A stretch of 64,000 nt of DNA from Yamagishiella unicocca (GCA_003116995.1 BDSL01000034.1:372001-436000), one strand, 5' to 3'. Counted from the first letter of the stretch, positions 42,946 through 55,230 are shown. The notes: generated from the sequence alone by a model not told the origin. Numbers and translations are program-made.

Positions 42946-43355
42946 CATCCAGCAACCAAGTTTGTAGCAGGGGTGGCGAGAAGACATGACATAGGAAAGG
43001 GAGGGCAGAACTGGCTGGACACGCGGTTGCGTGCGCATGCCGGGAAAAGTCGGGTTGACTACCGAGAAACCTATGGATTTGGCGGCCCCTGCAAGGAAAA
43101 GAAACAAACGGATATACGGTAGCGTGTGGGGCGCAAACGAGAGTACTTGGGTGGCGGGCTGACGTCGTCTGAGACATGTGGGGCGAGACGCGTCGGAGCC
43201 CGTGTACAGAGCGTTGTCGTGGAGATGAGGTGTTATCAAGCGTCACCGACAAGCCCCCGTTTCCAGCGCGTGGCTTGAACTGCGCCGCCCTGCCTACTGA
43301 GAAAACACGGCGACGACAACAGCAGCCCACAGCCCAAAAAACAAGCATACAGGAA
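42946..43355 (-). repeat. Dispersed repeat, block A, copy 1
   Basis: Read on the minus strand this aligns with 53337-53750 on the plus strand, including GTGTTTTCTCAGTAG, TTCAAGCCACGCGCTGG, TCGCCCCAC and ATAGGTTTCTCGGTAGTCAA. No intact coding frame is shared. Confidence 0.8.
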
Positions 43356-43895
43356 AATAGTTCCTGAATCCCGAACCCGGCTTAGAGACCCACCTTGCCA
43401 GAGCGTACAGCGGTTATCGACTTCCGTCATCGCGAAGCATGCGGGAGGGAAAGCGGTACGAGGTGGCAGGACGGCGTGAGGCAGCGAAACGGAGGTTGGG
43501 AGGTACATGGGCCGGTGGTGGGGGCCAGGGGGATGGGGGCCGCTGGGGAAAACCCGCATGTGTCGATCTGTAGCTAATTCTATACCGGAATGCTGCTTAT
43601 GCACTGTTAACAGGTGGAAGCAACCACACTGCACTGCCCACACTGCCCAGTGGCCAGTGCGCTTTTGCCCTGGCTGCCGTGGCTGGAACAGACGCATTGC
43701 GATTTGTTGAAGAACGTACGCTCCCTGAAGCCCCCAAAACGCAACTCGAACAGGAACGTGAGCATTTATACGTACTGTGCGCGACATCATTTTCATAGCA
43801 TAGACGTATCTTGCACAAAAGAGAGTGAAACACCGGAGCAAAGGGCAGTTCGCCGTTCAGGGCGGTCAGCCGAATCGCAGCGACGCTGCTTTAAT

Positions 43896-46800
43896 ATGGC
43901 CGGCAATGTGATGCTGGACACGGTGGTTCCAGCTTTGGGGGCCGTCGTTTCGACAGCCATGTGCGTTTCGAGCGGTGAAGTGTGCGCGCGAGGCGTTAGG
44001 AAGCTGCGATATTGATCTTCCCAATGTAGGGCACGCCTATTGATTATCTTATCAACTGCTTCCAATCGCCTCTGTCGTTTTGTCCCGGAACTTTTCAACT
44101 AAAGGTACTTGTCACCCCTGAAGGCAGTCCTTAAGGCGTCAAAGGAGAAGAACCTAGGAGTAAGTTGCGATATTGTTGAAATTTTAGCTTATACACCAGG
44201 AGGCCAATCTAGGCGGTCGCAAGGGCTGGCATCAGGCGTCCTCTTTTGACCTAGCGCTGTCTCGCTTGCAGGAGCTGAATCCTCTGCCACTATGCGTCAC
44301 GATAGCCAACTGTGTGGCATGGCTCTCATACGGGCTCCTCAAACACGACCCCTTCGTAACGGCACCCAACGCCAGTGGCGTGCTCATCGCCGTGTTCATG
44401 ACGATCACAGCATACGGACTGGCTGATGATGCGGTGAGTGGCGCGCGGCGACCCCAACTTTAGTCCCTCACCCCCCCCCGAGGGTCTGTAACACTATTCC
44501 CCTCTCCACGTCATCAACCACCCAGCCTGAGATTCGCGCCACCTCAGCCCCACCGGTACCCCAGGACCCAAGCCCCATGTCGACCTTCCACTCCGCATAA
44601 TCCTGGCCCCCTAATGCACCAGCCAATCAGCAAATGCTGCGGTGCTCGGACGCGTCACACAGTCCCCGCCGCATCTGTGTACGCGACTGCCGCGCTGCAT
44701 CAACACGCCCCTAACACATTCAAGCCACAGCTGCTTGCGCGGTGGTCTTGTGGGACCGCGGGCCACTCTTTCTGGCAGCAACAAAAGCCCTGCGGTCGGC
44801 CCTGGCAGCAGCACCTCGCAATCCAGGGAGGCCAGGGAAGGGAAGGCCAGGCGCTGCAGCAACAGGGGGATGCACCGGGGGAAGGGGGTTTACCTCAACT
44901 CCTACCCTCGCTGCCTCCAGCCTCTTTGAGGCTCAGGGACACACCGACGCCGTCGTTCCAGCGGCCCCGAGCGCCTCCGCAGCAGCAGCAGCACGCACCT
45001 TCGCGCCGTCCTCGGCCTCCGTCTATCCATCGCCCGACCTGCAGCGCCCATCCCCGCCTCCTCCGCCGCCATGTCGCCACCCGCCTGCACCCCCGCAGGC
45101 CCGCCACAAGATGCGTTTCATCTGCTGCCTGACGGCTGGGGGCATGCCCCTGCTGGGGGTCTTCACAGTCTTCGGAGCCAAGGACCTCGCGATGCAGCAG
45201 AGCGTGTGGTGGGTGCGGGGCGGGCTGAGGCGGTGCGCTGCGGGGAATGTTCGAGAAGCCATTATGGCGGGACTACCGCCAAGCCATTGCGGCGTGCTGG
45301 GGGTTCGTGCGCTGCGCGCCACACCACCTCGATCACTCCACACCGCCTCGATACGACCGCGGTAACCGGGCTCGTTCGGTTACGGGTCGGGTGCCGCCCT
45401 TACCGACATGTGACCTCCGCGCTCGCGCCTCGCCTCGCGTCGCCTCCTCCCTGCGGCCTGCCTGCCTGCCCAGGGGTCTTGCCGGCAACGTCATCTGCCT
45501 CATCTACTACGCCGCCCCGCTGTCCACCATGTGGGACGTCATCCGCACCCGCAACTCGTCATCCATCCTGGTGCCGCTGACGCTGGTGAGGCAGGGGGCC
45601 GGGGGGGGGGCGGCGGTGATTGTGAGGCAGGGGGGCGGGGGGGCGGCGGTGCTTGTGAGCCAGGGGGGCGGGGGGGGCGGCGGTGCTGGTGAGCCAGGGG
45701 GCCGGCGGTGCTTGTGAGGCAGGTGGGCAGGGGGGCGGCGGTGATTGTGAGGCAGGGGGGCGGGGGGGCGGCGGTGCTGGTGAGGCAGGGGGGCGGGGGG
45801 CCGGCGGTGCTGGATGCGGTGCAGGTGTTAGTAGTATTGGCGGTGGCGATGGTGGCGGTGAGGGGGGTTCGCTGATGAGTGAGGATCTTCCTCTTCCTGG
45901 TATCACGGGGGGTCTTGTCTCATTGTGTTTCCGAACATCTTGTGGGGATCTACCCCGCACACACCCGGTCTGCTCCTCACGCTGCCGATGACCTTACCCC
46001 CATGACGCCGCCGCCGCCGCCGCCGCCGTCGTACACAGATGAACACGCTGAACGCGGCGCTGTGGACCACGTACGGTCTTGCCGTACTAGACATCTACAT
46101 CTGGCTGCCCAACGGCATCGGGCTGGTGCTGTCGGTGCTGCAGGTGGCGCTCAGGACCATCTTCCCGGCCCGCGCCGCATCGGCGCTGCCCAGCCACCAG
46201 CACAATTCGTAAGTAAGATACGCCGTGAGTAGCCCCGCCCGACACCGCCCACCCACCTACCCACGACCCACGCACCTACCCACCACCCACCAAACCCTGC
46301 CATCCGGTATCGCCGGTGACTTAAGCACCCCGCAGCAGCATCGGCTCCTCCCCACCTCTGCCCTCCCCCGCGGGCTCATGCGTTCTGGCTTGTCGCGGCT
46401 CCGGAACCATGGGGGATGGCGCTCGGATGGGAGCACCTTGGGCCACGTACGGTCTTAGTGGCGCTGACGCTGCTAGGGCACCTTCCCACGAGTCTGCCTC
46501 CCGGGCGGTGGGGTCTCCAGCGGCTAGGGCGATGCGCCAGCACGTGCCGGCGCACGTGCGGCTGCACTGGGCGCACGTGCGGGCGCACCGCCCCAGCCGC
46601 TGAAGACCCCACCGCATCGGCGTGCACTCCTTGGTTTCGGAGGTTGGGCCGCCAGGCTGGCCCAGGCTGCGCCGGGCAGGGTGACAAAACTAGTGGGGCT
46701 GGCTTGCACCCACCCACCCACCCACCCACCCACGAGCTCCACCCCCCTCTACCGCCACGCACCTACCCGCCACGCGCCTACCTGCCGCAAACACGCGCAG

Positions 46801-47169
46801 GAACGCACGGGGGTCGTGGCCCGCCCACGACCGCCACTGACCCACTAGCCAAGGGCCTGGGCTCCCTCACCACCTCCTCCTCCTCATCCGCGCACCACCG
46901 CCTGCGTCCCTCCTCCGCTCCCCCGCTCCTCCTCTCCCTCCTCCTTCCCCCCGCCGCCGCCGCCGCCGCCCGCCTCTGCTCCCTCGCCGCCGCTGCGTCC
47001 GGGCCCCACACGCACCTCCCTCAGGTCCTCCCCCCTTCCCATACACCCCAACCGCCACGAAACCGAATCCGACCCCCTCCTCGACCGCGCCGCCAGCGGC
47101 GGCTCCGGCGGCGGCAAGTACACCCGACTGGACGAGAGCGTCAACATGAGCGTCACAGGGCCCAACTAA
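43896..47169 (+). CDS. SWEET: SWEET (MtN3/saliva) sugar transporter
   Basis: Seven exons join in phase to 279 residues: 43896-43981, 44105-44159, 44272-44433, 45099-45208, 45474-45585, 46039-46208, 47025-47169. The first triple-helix bundle shows SPLKAVLKASKEKNLGELNP, NCVAWLSYGLLKHDPF and TAPNASGVLIAVFMT. The second shows YYAAPLSTMWDVIRTRN, MNTLNAALWTTYGLAVLDIY and WLPNGIGLVLSVLQVAL. The Asn of both P-N-x-x-G motifs and the Trp of WxxYG, which line the sugar pocket in the family, are present. Seven hydrophobic segments are expected, giving facilitated sugar movement across the plasma or an internal membrane. The hydrophilic tail ends NMSVTGPN. The exon 1 donor (GAAGT|GTGCGC) is chosen because it is the only one giving the right phase with exon 2. 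Confidence 0.9.
45583..45835. repeat. Minisatellite of about 33 bp in SWEET intron 5, starting at the donor
   Basis: Units of the type GTGAGGCAGGGGGGCGGGGG plus GGCGGCGGTGCTT repeat about seven times with variation. The first unit begins with the exon 5 splice donor (CTG|GTGAGG) and later units repeat the same CTGGTGAGGCAG string. Confidence 0.85.
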
Positions 47170-48167
47170 GCCCGCGGCGCCCCGGAGGGCCTTACGCCGT
47201 ACGGGTGCATGGCCCCATAATCGTAGTCCGTACGGGTGCGAAGGCCCTTAGTCTGTTTGGTCACTCAGCTGGGACCATGCCAGGGGGCAGCGCTGGCTGG
47301 CTGGCTGCGGGTGGGCGAGAGCGGGGGATTGTAAAAACCGTTTTATGCGAGATCGGGGGAGGGGTGCTGCATCTGCCCGGCCCCAGGTTTGTCGTGGTGT
47401 GGTTAGATAGGTGTGTGTGGGGAAGCTAGCTAGGGGAGGGGAGGGCTACGGTGCCATAGGCTTTAGGAAGGGACAAACCGTGTCAAGGGTTACGTCCGCG
47501 AGTGTCACTCCTCACCGCTGTTCTGGGGGGGTGGACGCAGTGCAGTGCTGGAGCGGGAGGTGATAGGGGCAGCGCGGGAGACAGGGTATGCCGGGTTTCA
47601 AATTTTGGTGATCTGCGGCCGCGCTGTTGGTGACTTTGGTACGCTATGGGGAGTGGGACGGCAGGGGAATGGGGAATGGCAGGGGAATGGCGATGTGGTG
47701 TGATCCTGGGCGTGAGACTGAAGTCGGCAAACTTTTTGGTTGTAAACAATGTCGGCAATGCTCTCAAGAGCTACTCAACTTCAAGGAGCAGAATGGTGAG
47801 AGACACCTTTTGGCGCAAAGGAAAATAGGAGCCACATTGAAGTCAGGGCGCACGCTAGAAGAACGCAACCACAATACCTGGCTGCTGCCTCCCACGCTGC
47901 CCCAACGAGCGGCCGTCTGCCATCTTTCCAACAAGTGGGGTTGGAGGCACTCCGACCCATCATCCATGCACCTCAGGCTTTCGATCCGGTCTTTCGCAAC
48001 CCGGTCCGACCCACCCTCCTACCCACCAGGTAGTACGACCCCCCAGCACCCTTCCGGCGCCGCTGCCTGCTCACCCCCACCCCACATTAAAAAAAACACT
48101 CTCTCACGCCCATCGAGCCGCCCCGCGCCGCCGCCTCCCGTCGGCTCCCACACGCGGGCCGAGCCGG
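47170..48167. other. Convergent intergenic region
   Basis: The 3' ends of SWEET (+) and the M20 peptidase (-) face each other here. No gene is supported. Open frames at 47627-48223 lack splice support or motifs. Confidence 0.5.
47330..47334 (+). promoter_or_regulatory. Candidate polyadenylation signal TGTAA of SWEET
   Basis: TGTAA lies about 160 bases past the SWEET stop. It overlaps a TAAAAACCGTTTTA string that also occurs in introns elsewhere in the window. Confidence 0.5.
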
Positions 48168-51100
48168 CTACTGTGCGGCGGGCGGCGCCACGGCCGCAGC
48201 CAGCTGCAGCAGGCGCCTCGTGAGGCACACCGCGCGACCGAAGTCCGACTCCAGCACCCGCTCGTTCAGGCCGTGCACTCGCAGCAGGTCTCCGGCGGTC
48301 TTGTTGCGGGAGACGGGCGTGTGGCGCAGCGCGCCGCCGCGGCTGATGGGCAGGTAGTGCTTGGAGTCGGTGCCGCCTGCGGGTGGGGGAGGAGAGGAGA
48401 GGGGAGGGAGGGGTGTGAGGATGTGGGGAGGGGGAGGGAGGGGGCAGTGCAGCGTACGCTTAATACCGGTACCCTTGCACACCGTACACGCCCCGCTCAC
48501 CCGCCATGAGCGTGGGTGCCACATCCAACAGACCGCTGCCGTCAGCCACCCGGTAGACCTGGGTTTCGGAGCCATGGGGGGCGGGAGGGAGGGGACGTGA
48601 GGGGTTTGCGGGTGTAGGTTTCTCGGGATTCGCTTGGGGTGCCGCAGTTGCGATGCGAAGTGGTCCAGGGCAGGGCACCAGGACTTCCATGATGGAACTA
48701 TTACGCTGCCCCCCTCTCTCCTACCGCCACCACCACCACCACCACCAGTCACCGCCCACACGTATCACTCGCCACCTCTTCCCACAGCCGCTGCACAAAC
48801 CCGCATCAACCAACCACCTCCCCTCTGCCCCCGCACCGCTGCCCCCCGCCGCTGCCCTCCCCTCCCCTCTGCCCCCGCGCCGCTGCACCTTCCCCCTCCC
48901 TCTTCCCACCACCAGCCCCCCCCGCTCCCTCCCTCCCTCCCTCCCCTCCTTCCCCTCCCTCCCTCCCTCCCCTCCCTCCCTCCCCCCCCCTCCTTCCCGC
49001 ACCTCCTGCACCGCAGTCCGCAGCATGGCGAAGTAGGGGCTGGACGCCGCGGTGACCGGTGTGGCCAGACTGGCGTTCTGCGCGCCGTTCATCTTGAAGG
49101 TCACGTGGGGCAGGTCCCTGACGCAGTGGCAGCAGACCAGGAGCAGCAGCAGCAGAGTGGCAGGCCAGCAACGGGCCGCGGAGAGCGAGGGTGCTGGGGG
49201 GTGGGGTCTTCGCATCGCCCACCAGCACCGCCACGCCAGCCCTCGAGGGGGGGCGCCGAGGGCCCTCCCCTGCCGCGCCCTTACCCAGGCGCGCGGGGCT
49301 GCTCGCCCTGCCTCCCGCCGCGTGCCCTCATTGCAGCTGAGGAGCTAGCGGCGGGGGCAGCAATTCAAGTATTCAACGGACACACGTACGCGCAACCTGC
49401 CAAACGAGGAACCGAGGTTAACACGGGCTGATATCCTCTTCGGAGGCGGCCCGCCCCCTCCCTCCTGGCCCCCCCCTGCCTCCTCCCTTCTGTCGACTGC
49501 GTCCCTCACCTCCCGCTCCCTCACCTTCCCGCCACCTGCTGCAGGTAGTCCATCAGGTGCGTGACGTTGCTGCCGGGCAGCAGCCGGAAGTTTACCCGCA
49601 CGCTGGCGGCGGGAGGCAGCACGTTGTCCTGGAAGCCTAGGGTGATGCCGGTGACGGCGGCGGTGTTGCGGACCTGGGGGTCCAGGGAGGGAGGGAGAGA
49701 GCAGCAGGAAACGAAAGTGCAGGATGGAGGTAAGAGGCGGCGAGGGAGCCAATCGAGACCCAGACCCACACACCACGCGTAAAACACACTAAAGCTTCCG
49801 ACGCTGCCCTAAACGTCAACCTGGGCCACCTCCCAAATCCCCAAACACACGGCGATCCCCGCCACCGCCACCCACCAACCCACCAACCCACCAGCGCCGC
49901 CGTCTCCGCCGTGTCCCTCCCCAGAAAGGCCTCCGCCACCAGCCGCCGAGCCCAGGGCGCCAGCAGCCCAGACCCTGCCAGCGCGAACAGCCGGCCCCTC
50001 AGGCCGGGGGTGGCGGGCGCGATGGCTGCCAGGAAGGTAGTGACAGGCTCCACCAAGTTGGCGGGAGGGGGCCGGCGGTCGATGGCGGTGATGACGCGGG
50101 CGGCGATGGCGGCGGCGCTGCTGCCGTCCAGGGGGGGCAGCGAGGAGTGGCCGCCGGCGGCGGAGACGTGGATCTGTGGGGCCGGGAAGGGGAAGGGGAA
50201 GAGGCAGGGATGCGATCACGAGACCTCGCCGCGGCAGTAGCAGTAATGTGGCAGCAGCAGTAGTGGCAGTAGTGGCAGTAGTGGCTGACTACTAGTCCGC
50301 ACCCGCCAGCTCGCCGACCCCCAAACCCCCCAAACCCCGACTCCAGGGGGGCCGCACCGCGATGGTCGCGTAGCCCTTCTCGGCAGTCCCCACCAGCGCC
50401 AGCGGGCGGGAGGTGTACGGCTGGAAGCCGTCCACGCCGATGACGCCTCCCTCGTCGTATACCATGTCGACCTTGATGTGTGTGAGGCGAAGAGTTCCCG
50501 GGGGGAAGGGAAGGGGACGGAGGGGCGGACACGGTTGCGGTGGTGGGGGGGGGCGCCAATAAAGGTCAGCCGGCGTTGTGGGTCATGTCGCGCGCTTCCC
50601 TTCTTAGGCCTTACCTGATGGCACTGCCCAGGCAACGGTGCGCCTTCAAGCCGACAGCCAAAACACCAGCCCAACATCAGCCCAACATCAACCCAACACC
50701 AGCCCAACATCAGCCCACCTATAGCCAGGAATGCACCGCCGCCGCCTGAGCCAGCTCCCCCCTCCCACTGCAAGCAACCCCCCTCCCCTGCACCCACCAT
50801 GACACCGCGCGATGCCAGCAGCTCAGCAATGAGGGCTGCAGCGAGGGTGTACGGCAGCGAGGGGGGGTGTTGTGTACCACGGCAGTGACGAGCCACCGCA
50901 GGAGGAAACCCACCATCGCTTCGCGCCGTCCTCCGCCATCAGTCAGAAGTACGGTTATTTGGTTGCAAGATGGTTGTGTCAGTTCCGTCCCAGTTGATGA
51001 CGTGGCGGTGAGGAGCGGCTTCCTGGCCGCGCCGACGCCCCATGACATGCGCACGAGAACGACAACTTGCGGATCCAAAGTTCCAAACCCCAAACCCCAA

Positions 51101-52977
51101 ACCTGCCAAACCGATCACCGCCCAACCCCCCAACCCCACTGCTCTCCCCGGTCCCCCATCTGCGCCCATCTCGCCCCCCACGGCCCCCCACCTGCGCCCA
51201 TCTCGCCCCCCACGGCCCCCCACCTGCGCCCATCTCGCCCCCCACGGCCCCCCACCTGCGCCCATCTCGCCCCCCACGGCCCCCCACCTGCGCCCATCTC
51301 GCCCCCGACCTCCTCGTCCTGCCCAAACGCAAAGTACAACGTGCGCTGCGGCCGCCACCCCTCCCTCAGCAGCAGCGTGGCGGCCTCCAGCAGCGCTGAC
51401 ACACCCACCTGCGGCGGCCGGTGCGGCGGAGGGGGCAGCGGCGCGGGGGTGGGGGAGCAGCAGGTGAAGCCGTGGAGCTGTCTTCGCAAGCACCAGTGCA
51501 CCACCCAGTGAACCCAGCTAGCACCCTTCACCCAGCCGCGCCCCTGCGGTGCCCCGTGCCCCCGTGGTGCCCCGTACCCACTTTGTCGTCCAGCGCCCCC
51601 CTGCCCCACACGTATCCCTCCTCCACTGCCCCGCTGAAGGGCGGGTACGTCCAGTCCGCCAGCGTCTCGTTGGCCACCGGCACCACGTCCATGTGCGACA
51701 GAAACAGCACCGGCAGCGGCGGGACGGACGGAGAGGTGCCGCCGCTGGTACTGCCGCCGCCGCTGGTACTGTCGCCGCTGGTGGTACTGCCGCCGCTGGT
51801 GGTGGTGGTGGTGGTGGTGGTGGTGGTGGTGGTGGTGGTGGCGCCTCGCTGAGCCTCCTCCTCTCCGGTCCACTTGAGCAGGTAGCTCAGCCCCGCTGCT
51901 CCCACCTGCGCGCAGGTGCGCATGTGTGGGCGCGGTGGGTTGAGGAGGAGGTGGGGGGGGGAGGAGAAGCAGGAGCGGAAAGGGTGTTGTCGGGTACGTG
52001 TTATATAAGCGTGCGTGGTGGTGAGGGGGGCACCTGCTGCCTTCCACCATCCGCCAATAAACCCTTCTCCTACCGGTACCCTCAAACCCTCCTCCAACCA
52101 ACCGGTAGTTGTGTATGTCGATTCACTCGTTCTCCTTTTTTTACCCCCCCCCCCCTGCTCTGTGCCCGGCACTTGGTTGGCCCCCTCCGACTTCAGTTTC
52201 CCCGACCAAGCTTTCAAGCAGGCATCTCCAAAATTCTGTTTTCAACGGTTTTTCTGTCGTACAAGGTTTCTCCTTGCAACTCCCTCCATTGGTCAGTGCT
52301 CACCTCCTCCACCTCCATCGCCTCCCACACCTCCGGGTAAGCCACGGGCATCCAGGCGTGCAGCCGCTGGAACTCGAGCGGCTCGACCACGTGGTTGGGG
52401 GCCGAGGGGCTGCTGACGGTACGAAACTGGAGGAACTGAGAGAAGCTGCGGGTCAGAGGGGATCCGCGTGGGGATTTAGAAGAATGAGCGCAAGGAGGGT
52501 TCGGGCTGTCTGGGGACGGGAAAGCCGGTGGCCGAGTGGCTTCGCAGAATGGCCGTTTCCCGGAGCTGAGATATGGGGGCGCTACGAAGAGGTATTTCAG
52601 ATTGCGCAGCGGAGCCGGTGCTGTCCCGCAGGGGCGGCAGCACACGCCGTGGAAGTGCGTGCATGTCGATGCGAAAGGAGCGGCATTGGGGTTGTGCCCT
52701 AGCGGGGCCAACACGTTCCAGACAATCCTCAATTGTTATCAGCTGAAAACGTATACCCGGTCGGCTCGCACCGTTGCACTGCTGCCGCAGCCTCGTCCGT
52801 GGTCATGCACGATTGCTCCACGAACGGTGACGCCGCCTCACCGACGCCAGGCTGCGCTTCGCGCGCGCTTGAATTTTGGGTCGTAATGGATTGGCTGTTG
52901 GACTTAGGGTTGAACGCGAAGACCGGCACGCATACCAGACATAACACCGCGAGTGACAGCCATGCCATTCTCGCCAT
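48168..52977 (-). CDS. M20-family metallopeptidase (CPS1/PM20D1-like carboxypeptidase)
   Basis: Eleven exons join in phase to 590 residues: 52977-52757, 52445-52304, 51905-51582, 51408-51288, 50835-50798, 50471-50358, 50173-49892, 49673-49525, 49117-49003, 48558-48501, 48376-48168. The N-terminus MARMAWLSLAVLCLVCVPVF is a signal peptide or anchor. M20 metal-site motifs appear in order: LFLSHMDVVP, WGRGALDDK, FGQDEEVGGEMGA, AAGGHSSLPP in the dimerisation domain, and GGTDSKHYLPISRGG. FRTVSS near residue 83 matches the family's start of the catalytic domain. Vacuolar carboxypeptidase S and secreted PM20D1 are the closest known types; the expected role is release or conjugation of C-terminal amino acids in vacuole or extracellular space. 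A poly-Thr run, encoded by a (GGT)n array at 51799-51840, sits before the first metal ligand. The splice after exon 4 lies in a tandem repeat. Confidence 0.9.
51160..51300. repeat. 32-bp minisatellite (5 copies) containing the M20 exon 4 donor
   Basis: Copies start at 51160, 51192, 51224, 51256 and 51288. On the gene strand each unit reads GAGATGGGCGCAG|GTGGGG and so contains the end of exon 4 and a splice donor. The most upstream copy supplies the donor used in the model. Confidence 0.95.
52190..52303 (-). repeat. Introner-like repeat copy 7 (starts at M20 intron 2 donor)
   Basis: On the gene strand the intron reads GTGAGCACTGACCAATGGAG, then GTTGCAAGGAGAAACCTTGT, AGAAAAACCGTTGAAAACAG, AATTTTGGAGATGCC and TTGGTCGGGGAAACTGAAGT, the same block order as the other copies. 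Confidence 0.75.
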
Positions 52978-55230
52978 TCTCACTGGTTTACTTCAACAGC
53001 AGGAATTGGATTTGACACCGAATCACTTCCGAGCTGCTGCAGCTCTCAAAGAATGGCCTCCGCCACATAACACAGAGGCCGTATTCCGGAAGCACGGAAA
53101 CGTATGGGGCAAACCCGGGGCGTAATAGGCTCCAAGCTGTAAGCAATAATTTCTCTTATTGTTTGGGCGTCGTCTGCCAAGTATACAACATGCATCATGT
53201 CGGACCTCTTCGACATCAACCGTTGAAAGGAACCATGGGCCCCTTGACCAAAGGTCCAAAACGTTAACCATATGATTATACACACCTTAAGGAGTCTACG
53301 GATCCTTCCTATACGCTTGTTTTCCAGCTGTGGATCCTTCCTTTACGCTTGTTTTCCAGCTGTGGGCGGTTGTTGTCGTTGCTGTGTTTTCTCAGTAGCC
53401 AGGGCGGTGTGGTTCAAGCCACGCGCTGGCAATGGACGCTTGTCGATAGCGCTTGGTAACATCTCATTTCCATGATAACGGTCTGTATACGGGTTTCGAC
53501 GCATCTCGCCCCACCGTGGCCCAGCCCGCCGCCCAAGTTCTCCCTTATCTGCCCCACACGCACGCTGGGTTACATTCGTTTGTTTCCTTTCCTTTCACGG
53601 GCCGACAACTCCACAGGTTTCTCGGTGATCAACCCAAGTTTTCCCAGCACGCCCCAGCATGTGCACTCAACCGCGTGTCCGAAACTATTCGCCAGCTAGT
53701 TTCTGCCCTCCGTTTCCTATGTAATGCAACCGGGTCTTCTCGCCGACCCCCCCTACGCATACACGAGTGCCCTCGTGAAGCTCCTTTGACTCTTCAAAGC
53801 GGTGTAATCGCTGAAGTGCGCGAGTACAGCGCTGCGGCTTAGGCCACTTCGTGGGCTGCTGTGCGCTGAACCGCGGCCTCTTCAGAATATACTGCTACGT
53901 AAACCAAAGTAAAATACTTCCGGCTCTCGTATGGTACGGCCACGGCTACGGGCACATCTCGCTCGCGCTTTGAGGACACCGTACCGTCTTACGGACTCGC
54001 CTGCTGTCGAGGCATACGAACTTGGTCGACAAGAGGAGCGCGCTATAGGGAATATTGCGTTATGAATTCGGCGGCTACTCGCCAGCGTGGGTGTCATGCC
54101 CCAGCACCGGCATGAACGATTCGCATGGGGACACGTGTAACTTCGGCGATTCAGGTCGGGCGCAGGGCCCTTCTGACCAAACCCTTTGGTGCCGCAAGAG
54201 TATTTACGTACCGGAACCACGGCTCATCCCTCGGCGTGGTTCTTCTGCTTGGATGTCTTGGCCGTGTGGTTGGTAGATGTACACCATGTAACACACCACG
54301 CTCGGTTGAAGAGCGCCCGCGGCTCCTTGCTGCGTGAACAGGTCACGAGGTCGACGCAGCCGCAGTCCGCGCCGCCTTTACGTTTGGAACCTGAGACCCT
54401 GCAGCTTGGTAGCCTGCAGCCCGCCTGCCAGCAGCGCCAGTCCGCGGGGCTGTGGTGCCGCGCGCCCGCGCCACCCAGCAACACCCAGCTACAGCCTACA
54501 GGTCGAGAAGTGCCCCACCTGGTGTCCACGACAGACGAAGACTGCTGTGGGGCATGACAGCCCTAGCTATAATGGCGCACCGACATTTGTTTACATAGGG
54601 GTCCCTTCCGTGGCCGGCGCGAGGTGGGTCCCATCCCATCCCACCGATCCGTCAGGTCATGTGCGGCTGCCTGGTTTGTGAGGGTGGCCCAGGCCCTGCC
54701 CAGGTCGCCTCCCGCAGGGGCTGGCTGCGGGCGGGGGTGCGTGCGGTGGGGTGCCCTGTCGCCCCTACTTGGGTGTGTGTGGTAAGGGAGCGCCTTCTTG
54801 GGGCCTGGGCCTGGATCGTAGGTGTGCAGCAGTCCGCCGGCAGCTGCGCATATTCAAGTTGCCACACATACAATTATTACAACGCAACACACCAATACGC
54901 ATGTAGTGAAAACACATGGAGGTGCATCGGACCAGATGGGAGCCGCTTGTTGTTGTTGCCGGTAGTCTAGCTGCCAGCATTTCAGCACAAGCAACACCAT
55001 GACGCAGCACCGCAGACACCTGCGCCTCCACTTTTACCCTGGCCCCGCCCAGCATCCACATCAGCCCCACGCGTCACCAGGTCCCGCGTAATGCCCTTTC
55101 CTCCGCCCTTTCCTCCGCCCTTTCCTCCGCCCTTTTCCTCCCCAATGGAAACACCTCCGTCCTCCCCACACACGCCCCATGACAACCTGCACCAATACGT
55201 CCCATACGCATTTTCCTTGCCACCGCATCA
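52978..55230. other. Intergenic region with a dispersed repeat, no supported gene
   Basis: The region contains the M20 promoter region and the 3' flank of the small membrane protein gene. Its middle part is copy 2 of the dispersed repeat. An internal duplication of CCTTCCTATACGCTTGTTTTCCAGCTGTGG (in two variants) is at 53304-53364. Confidence 0.55.
53337..54400 (+). repeat. Dispersed repeat, copy 2 (blocks A and B)
   Basis: Block A (about 53337-53750) and block B (about 54095-54400) match 42946-43355 and 39720-39975 in the same order but inverted orientation. Here the blocks are about 0.35 kb apart, against about 2.97 kb in copy 1. Confidence 0.8.

Larger units (their letters stand above)
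38896..43895. other. Gene-poor repeat block, no supported gene
   Basis: Five kilobases lie between ABCF and SWEET without a splice-consistent gene. The block contains two pieces of a dispersed repeat (39720-39975 and 42946-43355) separated by about 2.9 kb of hairpins and direct repeats, listed separately. A sequence rich in GGTTACC/AACCCAACC motifs lies at 42050-42260. The GC content is lower than in the gene regions. Confidence 0.6.
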
